A stretch of 64,000 nucleotides of DNA. It comes from G963556115 sp963677015 (GTDB taxonomy: Bacteria; Planctomycetota; SZUA-567). A model generated the notes under the pieces. That model was not told the DNA's origin, searched no databases, and worked only from the letters and a program-made list of their open reading frames with translations. The stretch is from the NCBI GenBank assembly GCA_963677015.1, contig OY781533.1, positions 3,707,848 to 3,771,847 of the forward strand. The letters are read 5' to 3'. A program made the translations under genes and the position numbers. Numbering within the stretch: position 1 is the first letter of the stretch; each line of letters starts with the position of its first letter. This document shows, piece after piece, positions 47,010 through 57,122 of the stretch.

Positions 47010-50000
47010 ATGAGTGAGACAGAGAGCAGATCAGCTTTGGCGGCGTTTTTTCGATTCTTTATTACCTCGCCACTGACACCAATGCTGATTATTATCGCTA
47101 TCATATTCGGGGCATCTGCTATTATTTTTACTCCTAAAGAAGAAGAACCGCAGATTGTAGTACCGATGGCGGATATATATATAACCGCTCTGGGTGCAAG
47201 TTCTGAAGAGATAAAAGCGCTGGCGACTTATCCGCTTGAGCAGATTCTCTGGGAAATTGATGGCGTGGAGTATGTATACTCTACAACTCAGGATGAATCC
47301 GCAGTTGTTACTGTGCGGTTTTTTGTTGGTGAAGACCGGGAGGATTCATTATTAAAGCTTCATAATAAGATTCAGATGAATCTGGATCGAGTCCCGTCTA
47401 TAGTCAATGACTGGCTGATAAAACCGGTAGAGGTTGATGATGTGCCGATTGTCAGTGTGACTTTGTATTCAGATAAATACTCGGATTATGAATTAAGACG
47501 GGTTGCGGAGGAATTGCGTGCCAGATTATCCGGTCTGGAAAATATTTCACGAAGTTATATTCTCGGCGGTCGGAGCAGGGAGATAAAGGTAGATATTGAT
47601 CCACAGCTGATGGAAGGTTTCGGCGTGGATATGAGTGATATAACCAATGCGCTGAAGGGAGCCGATGCTTCGGTACGGGCAGATCAGTTTACCCGGGATA
47701 ATAAAGCGATATTTGTAGCGGCTAATTCATATCTGAAAACAGTTCGGGATGTTGCTGATCTGGCAATATTCGCTGATGAGAGCGGAGTGGTGTATTTGAG
47801 GGATGTGGCGAAAATAACCGACGGTCCGGAAAACTCTGATAATTATACTTCCATATTTTTCACCGGCAGTAACACAAAGGTTGCAGATAAATTTAAAGGC
47901 AGAGATCTCAGTGCGGTTACACTGGCTTTTGCTAAACGCAAAGGAAGTAACGCTGTTGCGGTGGCACAGGATATAATTGAACAGATTGAAGCGGTAAGAG
48001 TAGAGTTTCTGCCGGCAGATGTGCATCTGGAAGTCACCAGAAATTATGGCAAAACCACTCAGACCAAGGTTAATTCGTTATTGAGCTCGCTGCTGTTTGC
48101 AATAATTTCAGTGGTTATACTGCTTTCTTTCAGCCTTGGACGGCGAGAATCCATAGTAGTTGCGCTTGCGGTGCCGATATCATTTTCACTGGCTTTGTTT
48201 GTGAATATGGTACTGGGATACTCTATAAACAGGGTTACATTGTTTGCTCTTATCTTATCTCTCGGGCTGGTGGTGGATGACCCAATAACCAATGTCGAGA
48301 ATATTCAGCGGCATCTGAGATTAAAGCCTGATAAGCCGCTGGAAGCGACTATTGCGGGGTTACGTGAGGTTTTTTCTCCGGTTATTATGTCGACTCTGGC
48401 AATTATTGTCTGTTTTGCACCACTGACTTTTATTACCGGAATGATGGGACCGTATATGGCTCCGATGGCGCTTAATGTTCCGGTTACAGTGGTTTTTTCT
48501 ACGGTTTGTGCCCTTACCATTGTGCCGTGGCTGACTTTGAAACTGCTCAAGAACAGCAGTATTTTGAAGTCGGATACAAGTAAAACAGGGAATGCGGTGC
48601 CACGCAAGAACAGATTACAGCGAATATACGGGGCGATTTTGCGTCCGTTTCTTGATCATAGCCGCTATCGGCGGCTGATGTATTTATTTATTGTACTGCT
48701 GCTGTTTGCTTCTGGTTCACTTGCGGTGTTCAGATATGTTCCACTAAAACTATTGCCGTTTGATAATAAGGATGAATTTGAAATAATTCTGGATATGCCT
48801 GAAGGCACGCCACTTGAAAGTACCGAACGTGTGGCTCAGGAGTTTGAAGATTATTTGCGGGAATTTCCGGTGGTTAAGAGTGTGGTAAAATATGTTGGCA
48901 CCTCTTCGCCGATGGATTTTAACAGTATGGTGCGTCATTATTATCTGCGCTCAGGAGGCAGAACCGCTGATCTGCAGGTAATACTTGCTGACAGAAATGA
49001 TAGGAAAGTGCAGAGTCATAGTATTTTGCTTACTATGCGGCGTGGTCTGGAGAAAATAGCGCAAAAATATAATGCAGATTTACAGCTCGTTGAAGTACCT
49101 CCGGGACCTCCGGTAATAGCTACAGTTGTAGCGGAGGTATATGGTGAAGCTGATACGGATTATAGTGAGTTGCTGGCTAACGCTGATAAAGTTGCGGACT
49201 TGATGCGTACCGAGGATGCGGTAACCGATGTCATAGTTATGTCAAAACAGAATCCTGAGGAGGCAAAAATAACTGTTGATAAGGATAAAGCGGCGCTGCA
49301 TGGTATTGATACACAGACAATTCTGGAAACGATCTCGGCTGCGATGAAGGGTACTTCTCCTGCAACGCTGCATGTGGCCGGTGAGAGAACTCCACTGCAG
49401 ATTAATGTCGGTCTGGCGCAGTCAAGTAAAGCTTCGGCATTGGCGCTGGAAAATATTCCTCTGCGTTCTGAAGAAGGCGAACTTATACCGCTTGGTGAAC
49501 TGATAAATATTGAGTATGCTCCCGGATCACACGCGATATATCGCAAAAATATGCGTGATGTGGTGTATGTGACAGCTGAAATGGCAGGTCGCTCGCCCGC
49601 GGAGGCGGTGATTGACCTCAAACAGCGTATAAAGGATCTGGATCTGGCGCCGGATATTGCTGTTAAATGGAATGGTGAAGGTGAATGGAAGATAACTCTG
49701 GATGTCTTCAGGGATATGGGTATGGCTTATGTTGTAGCGCTGTTAGGTATATATATAATTCTTACAGTGAATACCGGATCATTCTTCATGCCGCTGCTTA
49801 TAATGCTGGCAATACCACTGACAGTACTTGGAATTCTTCCGGGATTCTTTATTTTAAATCTTTTCTCTGATATGCCGGGTGGTTATATAAATCCAACATT
49901 CTTTACGGCTACCAGTATGATTGGAATGATTGCGCTGGGTGGTATTGTAATCCGGAATTCTCTGGTGCTTATTGAATTTATTCAGGAAGCTCGAAATCAG

Positions 50001-50225
50001 GGTATGGATTTGAAGGAAGCGATTATGCAGAGCGGTGTAGTCCGTATGCGTCCTATTATCCTTACGGCTCTGACTACTGCTATAGGTGCTTTTCCAATTG
50101 TTTATGATCCGGTATTTTCCGGTCTTGCCTGGGCTCTGATATTCGGTCTGCTTGCTTCAACATTATTCACGTTGTTGGTGATTCCGGTGGCATATTATTC
50201 GATACAATCAAGAAATAATAATTAG
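47010..50225 (+). CDS. RND family inner-membrane efflux transporter (1071 aa)
   Basis: Full-length AcrB/MexB-type resistance-nodulation-division pump with twelve predicted membrane helices and two large periplasmic loops. Motifs include the TM4 proton relay Asp pair GLVVDDPITNVENIQRHL, the FAPLTFITGMMGPYMAPMA segment, and FPIVYDPVFSGLAWALIFGL near the end. With the adaptor it would expel hydrophobic compounds or metals using the proton gradient. The substrate is not predictable; the DDP (not DDA) sequence puts it in the multidrug-like rather than the heavy-metal class, with low confidence. The arsenate-reductase-like gene lies convergent downstream. Confidence 0.93.
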   Translation: MSETESRSALAAFFRFFITSPLTPMLIIIAIIFGASAIIFTPKEEEPQIVVPMADIYITALGASSEEIKALATYPLEQILWEIDGVEYVYSTTQDESAVVTVRFFVGEDREDSLLKLHNKIQMNLDRVPSIVNDWLIKPVEVDDVPIVSVTLYSDKYSDYELRRVAEELRARLSGLENISRSYILGGRSREIKVDIDPQLMEGFGVDMSDITNALKGADASVRADQFTRDNKAIFVAANSYLKTVRDVADLAIFADESGVVYLRDVAKITDGPENSDNYTSIFFTGSNTKVADKFKGRDLSAVTLAFAKRKGSNAVAVAQDIIEQIEAVRVEFLPADVHLEVTRNYGKTTQTKVNSLLSSLLFAIISVVILLSFSLGRRESIVVALAVPISFSLALFVNMVLGYSINRVTLFALILSLGLVVDDPITNVENIQRHLRLKPDKPLEATIAGLREVFSPVIMSTLAIIVCFAPLTFITGMMGPYMAPMALNVPVTVVFSTVCALTIVPWLTLKLLKNSSILKSDTSKTGNAVPRKNRLQRIYGAILRPFLDHSRYRRLMYLFIVLLLFASGSLAVFRYVPLKLLPFDNKDEFEIILDMPEGTPLESTERVAQEFEDYLREFPVVKSVVKYVGTSSPMDFNSMVRHYYLRSGGRTADLQVILADRNDRKVQSHSILLTMRRGLEKIAQKYNADLQLVEVPPGPPVIATVVAEVYGEADTDYSELLANADKVADLMRTEDAVTDVIVMSKQNPEEAKITVDKDKAALHGIDTQTILETISAAMKGTSPATLHVAGERTPLQINVGLAQSSKASALALENIPLRSEEGELIPLGELINIEYAPGSHAIYRKNMRDVVYVTAEMAGRSPAEAVIDLKQRIKDLDLAPDIAVKWNGEGEWKITLDVFRDMGMAYVVALLGIYIILTVNTGSFFMPLLIMLAIPLTVLGILPGFFILNLFSDMPGGYINPTFFTATSMIGMIALGGIVIRNSLVLIEFIQEARNQGMDLKEAIMQSGVVRMRPIILTALTTAIGAFPIVYDPVFSGLAWALIFGLLASTLFTLLVIPVAYYSIQSRNNN

Positions 50226-50309
50226 TTGGTTTTATATGAACCAATAGAGAACGGGTGAGGTTTTAAATAGAGTATATAAATTAAATTTAGATTGTTTCAG
50301 CATAGAACA

Positions 50310-50336
50310 GGTCGGGAATAATGATTATTCCCGGCC
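50310..50336. terminator. Intrinsic terminator
   Basis: Arms GGTCGGGAATAA and TTATTCCCGGCC (one G-U pair), 3-nt loop, between the RND pump (+) and the arsC-like gene (-). Downstream + sequence is T-rich (ttattggttt). Confidence 0.75.
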
Positions 50337-50349
50337 TTATTGGTTTGGG

Positions 50350-50787
50350 TTAAAATTTAGTAATCCAGTTTTTTATTTTTAACTTTAGTAAGTCCCGGGC
50401 TTCTCTGAAGAGTTCAATTTTTTGTTCGTTCGGAAGTTCTGATATTGAGGGATCGGTTATTGACCAGTGTTCATGTTTTTGCTGTTTGAGTCCCGGCCAG
50501 GCATGCGGGCAGTTTTTATCCGCGTTTTCACAGACGGTGATAAGATAATTTATATGTGATTTCCCAAGAAACTCTGAGACACTTTTGGGGTACTGGCTGG
50601 TAATATCAATGTTGATCTCCTGCATGACCTCTATTGCCAGCGGGTGTATGGCTGCGTCCGGGGTCAGGCCGGCGCTATTTACGGAGAACTTATTGTCTTG
50701 ATCAAGAAATCTGAATAATCCCTCTGCCATCTGACTGCGGCATGAATTGCCGGTACATAAGAATAGAACCATAGGTTTATCAGACAT
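50350..50787 (-). CDS. arsC: Arsenate reductase, low-molecular-weight phosphatase type (145 aa)
   Basis: Catalytic loop LCTGNSCRSQMAEGLFRFLD near the N-terminus (CxxxxxCR phosphatase signature), and a second cysteine pair in TVCENADKNCPHAWPG followed by HEHWSITDPS, which is the arrangement of thioredoxin-coupled ArsC proteins. The enzyme reduces arsenate to arsenite. Normal length. It stands alone; no arsenite pump (ArsB/Acr3) or ArsR is adjacent. A protein-tyrosine phosphatase role is less likely given the downstream cysteines. Start with AAAGGAG. Confidence 0.88.
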   Translation of the reverse strand: MSDKPMVLFLCTGNSCRSQMAEGLFRFLDQDNKFSVNSAGLTPDAAIHPLAIEVMQEINIDITSQYPKSVSEFLGKSHINYLITVCENADKNCPHAWPGLKQQKHEHWSITDPSISELPNEQKIELFREARDLLKLKIKNWITKF

Positions 50788-51046
50788 AATGCATACTCCT
50801 TTGGGAATTAAAAACAGAAAGATAATTGGTAAACATCAATTAATTATAAAATTATATAATTCATTGTAAGTTTTCACTAGTTATATTAGTATTAAGATTC
50901 TGTTTGAGTAATATAAGAGAAGAAGTATAGCTGCAGGCTACTGATTGGTGTGATTTCAGTCAAAAGAATATGGTGGCTATAATGGTTGATTATAGTCATT
51001 TGTATAGTAATTTAGCAATGATTATAGGATAAAGGAAGATTAACGT

Positions 51047-52042
51047 TTATTTTCTGATTAATAATTCTGTATCCAGATGAATACTTTCCGCACAGATTTT
51101 TTCTTCAGAATTAAGATAATTCATCATTTTTTCTACTGCAATTCTACCGATATCTTCTGTTGGCTGTTTAATCGATGAGATCGGGTATTTTAATAAATCC
51201 AACCATTTTGAATTATCATAAGTTAGAATTTTCAGTTTCTGTGATTGCAAAAGATTTTTTTTCATTGCTGCTTTAAGAAAATTGTAACAGAGTTTTCCGG
51301 TTGTGCAGAACACGGTATCGAAATCAGGATAATTATCAATAGCATTGCCAAGTTCTGTACATAGAGTTTCATTGTCCATATAGTCTAAAGAGACGATGTT
51401 GTACTCGACTTTTCTGTTATTTTTTTCAATAGCTTCAAGGAATCCTTCTCGGCGTAATTTCTGTGTATAGACGTTGTCATTATAGCCGACAAAAAGAATT
51501 TTTTCCGAATCATTATTGATAAGATATGAGGTTGCTTCCAGAGCGGATTTTTTATTATTAATGCCGATAAAGAAGGAATCAATATTTTTTGAATAACGGT
51601 CAATCTGTATAATCGGGATGTCCGCATCCAGCAGTGATGAAATCTTGGTATTGGAATAAACAGGTGAAATTATAATACCGTCAACATCTTTGGCTAGAAG
51701 GGATTGGATGTATTTTGCTTCTTTTTCTATTTTATCTTCAGAGTCACAGAGATAGACAATATAGTCTGATCTGTTACAGAATTTTTCGATTGATTTTACT
51801 ATTTCGGCAAAAAATTCTTCCCGTATATCAGCGATAATAACGCCTATAGCCTTTGTTCCTGCGCCGCGCAGACTTCGCGCCATATGGTTGGGTTTATAAT
51901 TTAATTTTTCTATTGCCTTATAGACGTTTGCAGTTACTTCCGGTGAAACGTAGCGTGTTTTGTTCAGTACATGTGAGACGGTAGTTGCAGATACACCTGC
52001 TTCCACAGCTACATCCTTGATAGTTGATCGTCTCTTTGCCAT
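51047..52042 (-). CDS. LacI-family transcriptional regulator (331 aa)
   Basis: N-terminal LacI helix-turn-helix and hinge: TIKDVAVEAGVSATTVSHVL, then YKPNHMARSLRGAGTKAIGV. The remainder is the periplasmic-binding-type sugar sensor (GVIIADIREEFFAEIV, DVDGIIISPVYSNTK, PTEDIGRIAVEKMMNYL). It is divergent from the polyol operon at 52287 and a palindrome with CG centre, ACGTTTGCGCAAACGT (52245-52260), lies between them, as expected for this family. The effector is likely the sugar or polyol that the operon imports. Confidence 0.92.
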   Translation of the reverse strand: MAKRRSTIKDVAVEAGVSATTVSHVLNKTRYVSPEVTANVYKAIEKLNYKPNHMARSLRGAGTKAIGVIIADIREEFFAEIVKSIEKFCNRSDYIVYLCDSEDKIEKEAKYIQSLLAKDVDGIIISPVYSNTKISSLLDADIPIIQIDRYSKNIDSFFIGINNKKSALEATSYLINNDSEKILFVGYNDNVYTQKLRREGFLEAIEKNNRKVEYNIVSLDYMDNETLCTELGNAIDNYPDFDTVFCTTGKLCYNFLKAAMKKNLLQSQKLKILTYDNSKWLDLLKYPISSIKQPTEDIGRIAVEKMMNYLNSEEKICAESIHLDTELLIRK

Positions 52043-52196
52043 AATGGTCCCTCTGTTCTAGTGTTGCTCATAGGCTTTTCTTTAATAATATGAATTTAAT
52101 ATAGCAGATAAAATGTCATAAGCAATATTAAGTTGTTATTAATTTATCAATAATCATACGTTTTTCTACAAAAAAATAAAATAAAAAAATACTTAT

Positions 52197-52260
52197 TTGA
52201 CAAAGAAGAGTTCGTGTTGTACTTTACAGTTGAAGATGATTTTAACGTTTGCGCAAACGT
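52197..52260 (+). promoter_or_regulatory. Promoter and LacI-type operator of the polyol operon
   Basis: TTGACA at 52197-52202, 17 bp, then TACTTT at 52220-52225 (moderate -10). The perfect 16-bp palindrome ACGTTTGCGCAAACGT lies at 52245-52260, downstream of the -10 where bound repressor would block transcription. The motif matches LacI/GalR operators. Confidence 0.75.
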
Positions 52261-52286
52261 ATTCGTAATAACTGGAGTGAAATTAA

Positions 52287-53324
52287 ATGAAAGCATTAGT
52301 TTTAGAAAAAGCCAATGATCTCTCATTGAGAGACATAGAGGTTGAAGAGGTACTAGGTGATAACGATGTTAAAATCGCTATCAAATCAGTGGGAATCTGC
52401 GGTAGTGATGTTCATTATTACAAACATGGCAGTATCGGTGATTTTGTGGTTACTGAGCCTATGATTCTTGGACATGAAGCTGCGGGTGAAATTCTGGAAA
52501 TAGGCAAGAATGTCAAAGATTTGAAGGTTGGAGACAGAGTATGTATGGAACCGGGAATTCCAACAGCTGATCATGCTACAACCCTTTTAGGCATGTATAA
52601 TCTTGATCCTAATGTCCGTTTCTGGGCTACTCCGCCATATCATGGCTGTCTCTGTGAAACCGTTGTACATCCTGCAGCGTTTACTTTTAAACTGCCTGAA
52701 AATGTTTCTACTGATGTTGGCGCATTTGTTGAGCCGTTTGCGGTTGGAGTACATGCAATGAATAAGGCCGGTCTGAATGCCGGAAGTACTGCCGTAGTAA
52801 TTGGAGCGGGAACAATTGGAATCTGTACTGCTGTGGCGCTTAAAGCCGGTGGTTACAGTAAGATTTATCTTGTTGATATCAAACGTGATAAGATTGATTT
52901 TATCAATAATCTGAATATTACCGGTCTGGAAGGTTACTGTTGTTCTCTGCCTGAGCTTGCCGAGAAGGTGGCAAAGGATTCTGACAACTGGGGCGTAGAC
53001 GCGATATTTGAATCTTCAGGCTTTATAACTGATTATAAGGATGTAATTCCAATGCTCCGTCCAAATGGCGTATTGGTTCTTACCGGAATGCCTGTCAGTG
53101 AAGTGAAGATTGATGTAGTCGCTCTGCAGGCCAAGGAAGTACGGGTAGAAACAATATTCCGTTATGTCAATGTTTATAAGAAAGCACTTAATATGATCTC
53201 TTCAAGTGATTTCCCATTTGAAAAGCTTATTACTAAGAAGTTTGCTTTTGATGATAGTATTGCTGCCTTTGATTATGCGGCTAATCCAAAACCAGATGAT
53301 ATTAAAGTGATGATTAATTTGTAA
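52287..53324 (+). CDS. Zinc-dependent alcohol dehydrogenase, sorbitol/xylitol dehydrogenase type (345 aa)
   Basis: Medium-chain dehydrogenase: catalytic zinc ligands in SVGICGSDVHYYKHG and GHEAAGEI, nucleotide-binding VVIGAGTIGICTAVALKAGG, and the family landmark MEPGIPTADHATTLLGMYNL. In that landmark the four structural-zinc cysteines of typical members are absent, as in animal sorbitol dehydrogenases. The enzyme oxidises a polyol (sorbitol, xylitol or ribitol-like) to a ketose with NAD. It is the first gene of the LacI-regulated transport operon, so the operon imports and oxidises one polyol or pentose. The precise substrate is unknown. Confidence 0.88.
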   Translation: MKALVLEKANDLSLRDIEVEEVLGDNDVKIAIKSVGICGSDVHYYKHGSIGDFVVTEPMILGHEAAGEILEIGKNVKDLKVGDRVCMEPGIPTADHATTLLGMYNLDPNVRFWATPPYHGCLCETVVHPAAFTFKLPENVSTDVGAFVEPFAVGVHAMNKAGLNAGSTAVVIGAGTIGICTAVALKAGGYSKIYLVDIKRDKIDFINNLNITGLEGYCCSLPELAEKVAKDSDNWGVDAIFESSGFITDYKDVIPMLRPNGVLVLTGMPVSEVKIDVVALQAKEVRVETIFRYVNVYKKALNMISSSDFPFEKLITKKFAFDDSIAAFDYAANPKPDDIKVMINL

Positions 53325-53410
53325 GCGGTATCTAGATTTGTTTGTGTTATTTATGTGTATGCTATTTAGGTGATAGCAACGGTATTTTTGTTAAAATGGA
53401 GGAAAAATTA

Positions 53411-54349
53411 ATGAAACGGTTACTAATGGTTTGTTTAGTAATGGCGCTTTTCGCTGGTTCAGCATTTGCTTCCCCTAAGCGTGTAGCGTATATTGCTCGT
53501 GCTCAGGGTGACTCATTTGCAGCTTGGCTGGCAAATGCAATTAAAGAAGAATCTGAGAAGTATCCTGATATAGAGGTAACTCTATTTGATGGACAGGCTG
53601 ATGATTACACAGAAAATTCTTTGATTGAAAATGCAATTACCAACGGTTTTGACGCTATTGTTATTCAGCCAAATAACGGTGAATCACAGAGACCATATGC
53701 AGAACAGGTTGTAAAAGAAGGTATTATCTGTCTTACTACAAATGCTCGAATTGCTAATATTGACGGTGCTTCATCTGTTGACGCTGATCCATATCAGCAG
53801 GCAGCTGTTAATGCTAAGGCAGCTCTTAAGCAGGTTCCAAAGAACGCTAAAGTTGTTGTACTGAAAGGACCTCCCGGAAACTTCCACGCAGATCAGAGAA
53901 GACTCAGCTGGCAGAAAGAGTTCTTTGACAAGAGACCTGATGTTAAAATTGTCGGTGAACAGATTGCTAACTGGAACAAGGATGAGGCTATGAGCCTCAT
54001 GGAAGACTGGGTTCAGTCAAATGATCAGATTGATGCTATCATTTCAATGAATGATAACATGTGTGCCGGTGCTCTTGAAGTTATCAAGGATAATCCTAAG
54101 TTCAAGAATACTCTGGCTTACGGTGTTGATGGTACTGCTGAAGCATGTCTGCTTATCAAACAGGGTCTGATGACTTCAACCTGTCTGCAGAGTGCTTATG
54201 ATCTTGCTGAACTTATTCTTAAGACACTGGATAAGCTATTCAAGGGTGAAGAGAAGGTTATCAATGTTGATATTGGCAACCCACTGGTAACCAAAGATAA
54301 TGTAGACCAGTATATCGAGATGCATAAGAAGGCTGGTGCTCTACAGTAA
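53411..54349 (+). CDS. Sugar ABC transporter substrate-binding protein (312 aa)
   Basis: Periplasmic binding protein of the RbsB type. The ATG at 53411 follows ATGGAGGAA; a longer frame from 53342 is not needed. Signal peptide residues 1-20 (CLVMALFAGSAFA). The two-lobe core is visible as VAYIARAQGDSFAAWLANAI, IQPNNGESQRPYAEQVVKE, VVVLKGPPGNFHADQRRLSW and AIISMNDNMCAGALEVI. It delivers a pentose, hexose or polyol to the permease at 56015. Second gene of the operon; two hairpins follow it. Confidence 0.9.
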   Translation: MKRLLMVCLVMALFAGSAFASPKRVAYIARAQGDSFAAWLANAIKEESEKYPDIEVTLFDGQADDYTENSLIENAITNGFDAIVIQPNNGESQRPYAEQVVKEGIICLTTNARIANIDGASSVDADPYQQAAVNAKAALKQVPKNAKVVVLKGPPGNFHADQRRLSWQKEFFDKRPDVKIVGEQIANWNKDEAMSLMEDWVQSNDQIDAIISMNDNMCAGALEVIKDNPKFKNTLAYGVDGTAEACLLIKQGLMTSTCLQSAYDLAELILKTLDKLFKGEEKVINVDIGNPLVTKDNVDQYIEMHKKAGALQ

Positions 54350-54373
54350 GCTGTAAACAATAAGAATTGCGGT

Positions 54374-54457
54374 TTAATTGGGGTATAAATTTTTATACCC
54401 CAATTAATTTGATAGAATAAGATTAAAAAAGCTGCTGGGCAGCTGATATTTTTAATC
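54374..54457 (+). promoter_or_regulatory. Two hairpins between binding-protein and ATPase genes
   Basis: First: a 16-bp stem TTAATTGGGGTATAAA / TTTATACCCCAATTAA (54374-54407). Second: GATTAAAAA...TTTTTAATC (54421-54457) enclosing AGCTGC-TGG-GCAGCT. No strong U-run follows, so partial termination or RNA protection is likely, making the binding protein more abundant than the ATPase. Confidence 0.6.
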
Positions 54458-54504
54458 TGATAATTAATTTAAAAAGATGTAATTACTTTGGTAAGAGTGT
54501 AAGA

Positions 54505-56022
54505 ATGAACAATAATATACGGTTGAAAGTAGAAGGTGTTGAGAAATCATTTCCAGGGGTCAAGGCTCTGGATAATATTAATTTCTCAGTGAAACCTGGA
54601 ACTGTGCATGTACTGTGCGGTGAAAATGGTGCAGGCAAGTCAACATTAATGAAGATTATTAATGGTATCTATAAAGCTGATAAAGGTAAAATATATATTG
54701 ATGGCCAAGAGGTTAATGTAAAAAATCCTCAGCATGCACGGGATCTTGGAGTATCGATGATTTTTCAGGAACTCAATTATATTCCTGAAATGACTATTGA
54801 GGAGAATCTCTTTGTCGGTAATTTACCTAAGACAAAATTTAGAACTGTTGATTGGAATCTGATTCGTAAAAAAACTTTGAAGCTGTTAGCCGATGAAGGA
54901 TTGGGTTATAATCCGACAACTAGACTTTGTGAGTTATCAGTATCTGATATTCAAATGCTGGAAATTTTAAAGGCTGTATCATATGAATCCAAAATTATCA
55001 TAATGGATGAGCCTACTTCAGCTATTACTTATAAAGAAACAGAGCGACTTTTTGAGAAGATCGCACAATTGAAAGCACGTGGCACCAGTATCATATATAT
55101 TTCACACAAAATGGATGAGATTTTCAGAATTGCTGATGAAATAACAATCTTGCGTGATGGTACTGTTATTGAGACTCATGATAAAGATGATATCGATATT
55201 AACACAGTAATCAAACTTATGGTTGGTCGTGAGTTATCCGATGAATTTCCAAAAGAGGATGTCAAAATCGGAGAAACAGTGCTTGAAGTGAATGGTCTGA
55301 CTCGTCAGGGCGTATTTCATGATGTGAATTTCAAAGTAAAAAGAGGAGAGATTATCGGGTTTGCCGGTTTGATGGGAGCTGGAAGAACCGAGGTAATGCG
55401 CTGTCTGTTTGGTCTTGATGAGATCAGTAGCGGCTCAATTAAAATCAATAAAAATCCGGTTAAAATCCGTAATGTACGTGATGCTATTAAAAACGGACTG
55501 GCGATGTTATCTGAGGACCGCCGAAGGTTTGGTATAATTCCAATCCGCAGCGTCCGGGAAAATGCCACCTTGGCAAATCTTCCTGAATTCTTCTATAGTG
55601 GCAGACTGCACCGGAATAAAGAGAATTCGGTGACAGCAAGAATGTGTAAAAACATGAATGTTAAAACACCCACTTATGAAACCACAATTCAGGCGCTCAG
55701 CGGTGGTAATCAGCAGAAGGTCGTGCTGGCAAAATGGATGATCTGTGATCCGGATATTCTGATTCTTGATGAACCGACTCGCGGTATTGATGTCGGAGCG
55801 AAATATGAGATTTATAAGCTGATGGTATCGCTGGTGAAAGAGGGTAAGACTTTAATAATGATTTCATCAGAATTGCCGGAACTTATTGGAATGTGTGACC
55901 GGATGTATGTAATGGCAAAAGGTGAGATAACTGGTGAACTGCAGAGGGATGAGTTCACTCAAGAAACAATTATGAAATATGCAACAGGATTTGAGAAACA
56001 GGAGGCTATCAGCTGTGAATAA
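54505..56022 (+). CDS. Sugar ABC transporter ATPase, RbsA/MglA type (505 aa)
   Basis: Two complete ATPase halves. Half 1: GENGAGKST Walker A (residues 39-47), LSVSDIQ signature, IIIMDEPTSAIT Walker B. Half 2: GLMGAGRTEV, signature LSGGNQQKVVLAKW, Walker B ILILDEPTRGID. Length is typical. It forms the energy unit for the permease downstream. It serves as an intact comparison for the degenerate copy at 20485. The gene overlaps the permease start by 8 bp. Confidence 0.93.
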   Translation: MNNNIRLKVEGVEKSFPGVKALDNINFSVKPGTVHVLCGENGAGKSTLMKIINGIYKADKGKIYIDGQEVNVKNPQHARDLGVSMIFQELNYIPEMTIEENLFVGNLPKTKFRTVDWNLIRKKTLKLLADEGLGYNPTTRLCELSVSDIQMLEILKAVSYESKIIIMDEPTSAITYKETERLFEKIAQLKARGTSIIYISHKMDEIFRIADEITILRDGTVIETHDKDDIDINTVIKLMVGRELSDEFPKEDVKIGETVLEVNGLTRQGVFHDVNFKVKRGEIIGFAGLMGAGRTEVMRCLFGLDEISSGSIKINKNPVKIRNVRDAIKNGLAMLSEDRRRFGIIPIRSVRENATLANLPEFFYSGRLHRNKENSVTARMCKNMNVKTPTYETTIQALSGGNQQKVVLAKWMICDPDILILDEPTRGIDVGAKYEIYKLMVSLVKEGKTLIMISSELPELIGMCDRMYVMAKGEITGELQRDEFTQETIMKYATGFEKQEAISCE

Positions 56023-57001
56023 TTCAGGACCCGGTATCTGGTCGACAATAACCAGACGTTATAGTATTTTTTTGATATTGTTATTTTTAATAATTTTGTG
56101 TGCGTGCTTAAATCCGAATTTTTTATCGGGTAGAAATTTGACAAATGTATCAAGACAGATTTCAGTAACTACCATTCTGGCTTTTGGTGAAACAATACTG
56201 ATTATTTGTGGTATGCTTGATTTGTCATCAGGCTCTGTGCTGGCGCTTGCCGGTGTGTTATCTGTGTCTGCTTATAAGGGAACAGAGTCGATGGCGATTG
56301 CGATCGCAGTTGCGATTGCAGTTGCAGTAATTTGTAATATTATAAATGGTATTCTGATTACCCTGCTCAAGGCGCCACCATTTATTGCGACACTTTCTAT
56401 GCTGGCTATGGCACGTGGTGCAGCTCTTTTCTATACTCATGGTCAGAATATATATCAGATAGGCGGTTATAAGATTCTTGGGCAGGGTTCTATTATTGGA
56501 ATTCCAATCCCGATTTTATTCTTAGCGGTAATTATGGTTTTGACCTGGTATATCTTGAAACATACCTGCTTTGGAAGATCATTATATGCTATTGGCGGTA
56601 ATGAAGAAGCAGCAAATGCATCTGGTATAAATGTTGACTGGAATAAGATGCTGGCATTTATTATTAATGGTGTCTTTGTAGGTATTGCAGGTGTATTGTT
56701 CATGTCCCGTGTAAATGCCGGTCTGCCAAATGGTGCGGTTGGTTTTGAGTTTCAGGCGTTGACTTCATCTATTATTGGTGGTACAAGTTTCTCTGGTGGT
56801 ATAGGTACCGCCGGTGGTACCCTTGCCGGTGCGTTTATCGTTGGTTTCCTTAATAATATCATGAATCTCGCAAACATTAACTCATATATTCAGCAGATTA
56901 TTCGTGGTGCAATTATTGCTCTGGCTGTGGTATATGATATCTGGTCAAAGAACAGACGTACCAGAAGTGTTATTGGAGCTATTAAAGAATCATCAAAATA
57001 G
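56015..57001 (+). CDS. Sugar ABC transporter permease, RbsC type (328 aa)
   Basis: Starts at GTG 56015 after AGGAGG at 56000-56005, overlapping the ATPase stop codon. Eight or more hydrophobic helices; the coupling loop FGRSLYAIGGNEEAANASGI and the end SIIGGTSFSGGIGTAGGTLA are typical of ribose/xylose permeases. Last gene of the LacI-regulated operon and followed by a terminator. Confidence 0.92.
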   Translation: MNNSGPGIWSTITRRYSIFLILLFLIILCACLNPNFLSGRNLTNVSRQISVTTILAFGETILIICGMLDLSSGSVLALAGVLSVSAYKGTESMAIAIAVAIAVAVICNIINGILITLLKAPPFIATLSMLAMARGAALFYTHGQNIYQIGGYKILGQGSIIGIPIPILFLAVIMVLTWYILKHTCFGRSLYAIGGNEEAANASGINVDWNKMLAFIINGVFVGIAGVLFMSRVNAGLPNGAVGFEFQALTSSIIGGTSFSGGIGTAGGTLAGAFIVGFLNNIMNLANINSYIQQIIRGAIIALAVVYDIWSKNRRTRSVIGAIKESSK

Positions 57002-57026
57002 TTCATTAAACGCTAATTGTATTAAT

Positions 57027-57059
57027 AATAATACCACTCAGTTTATGAGTGGTATTATT
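57027..57059. terminator. Intrinsic terminator
   Basis: Fourteen-base arms AATAATACCACTCA / TGAGTGGTATTATT with a 5-nt loop, then T/A-rich sequence. It ends the sugar operon and lies before the convergent hydrolase gene. Confidence 0.8.
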
Positions 57060-57122
57060 ATATTTGGGCAGGAAAAGTTTTTAATTAATGTTAAGTATAA
57101 CAGGGTATATAATATGCCTATT

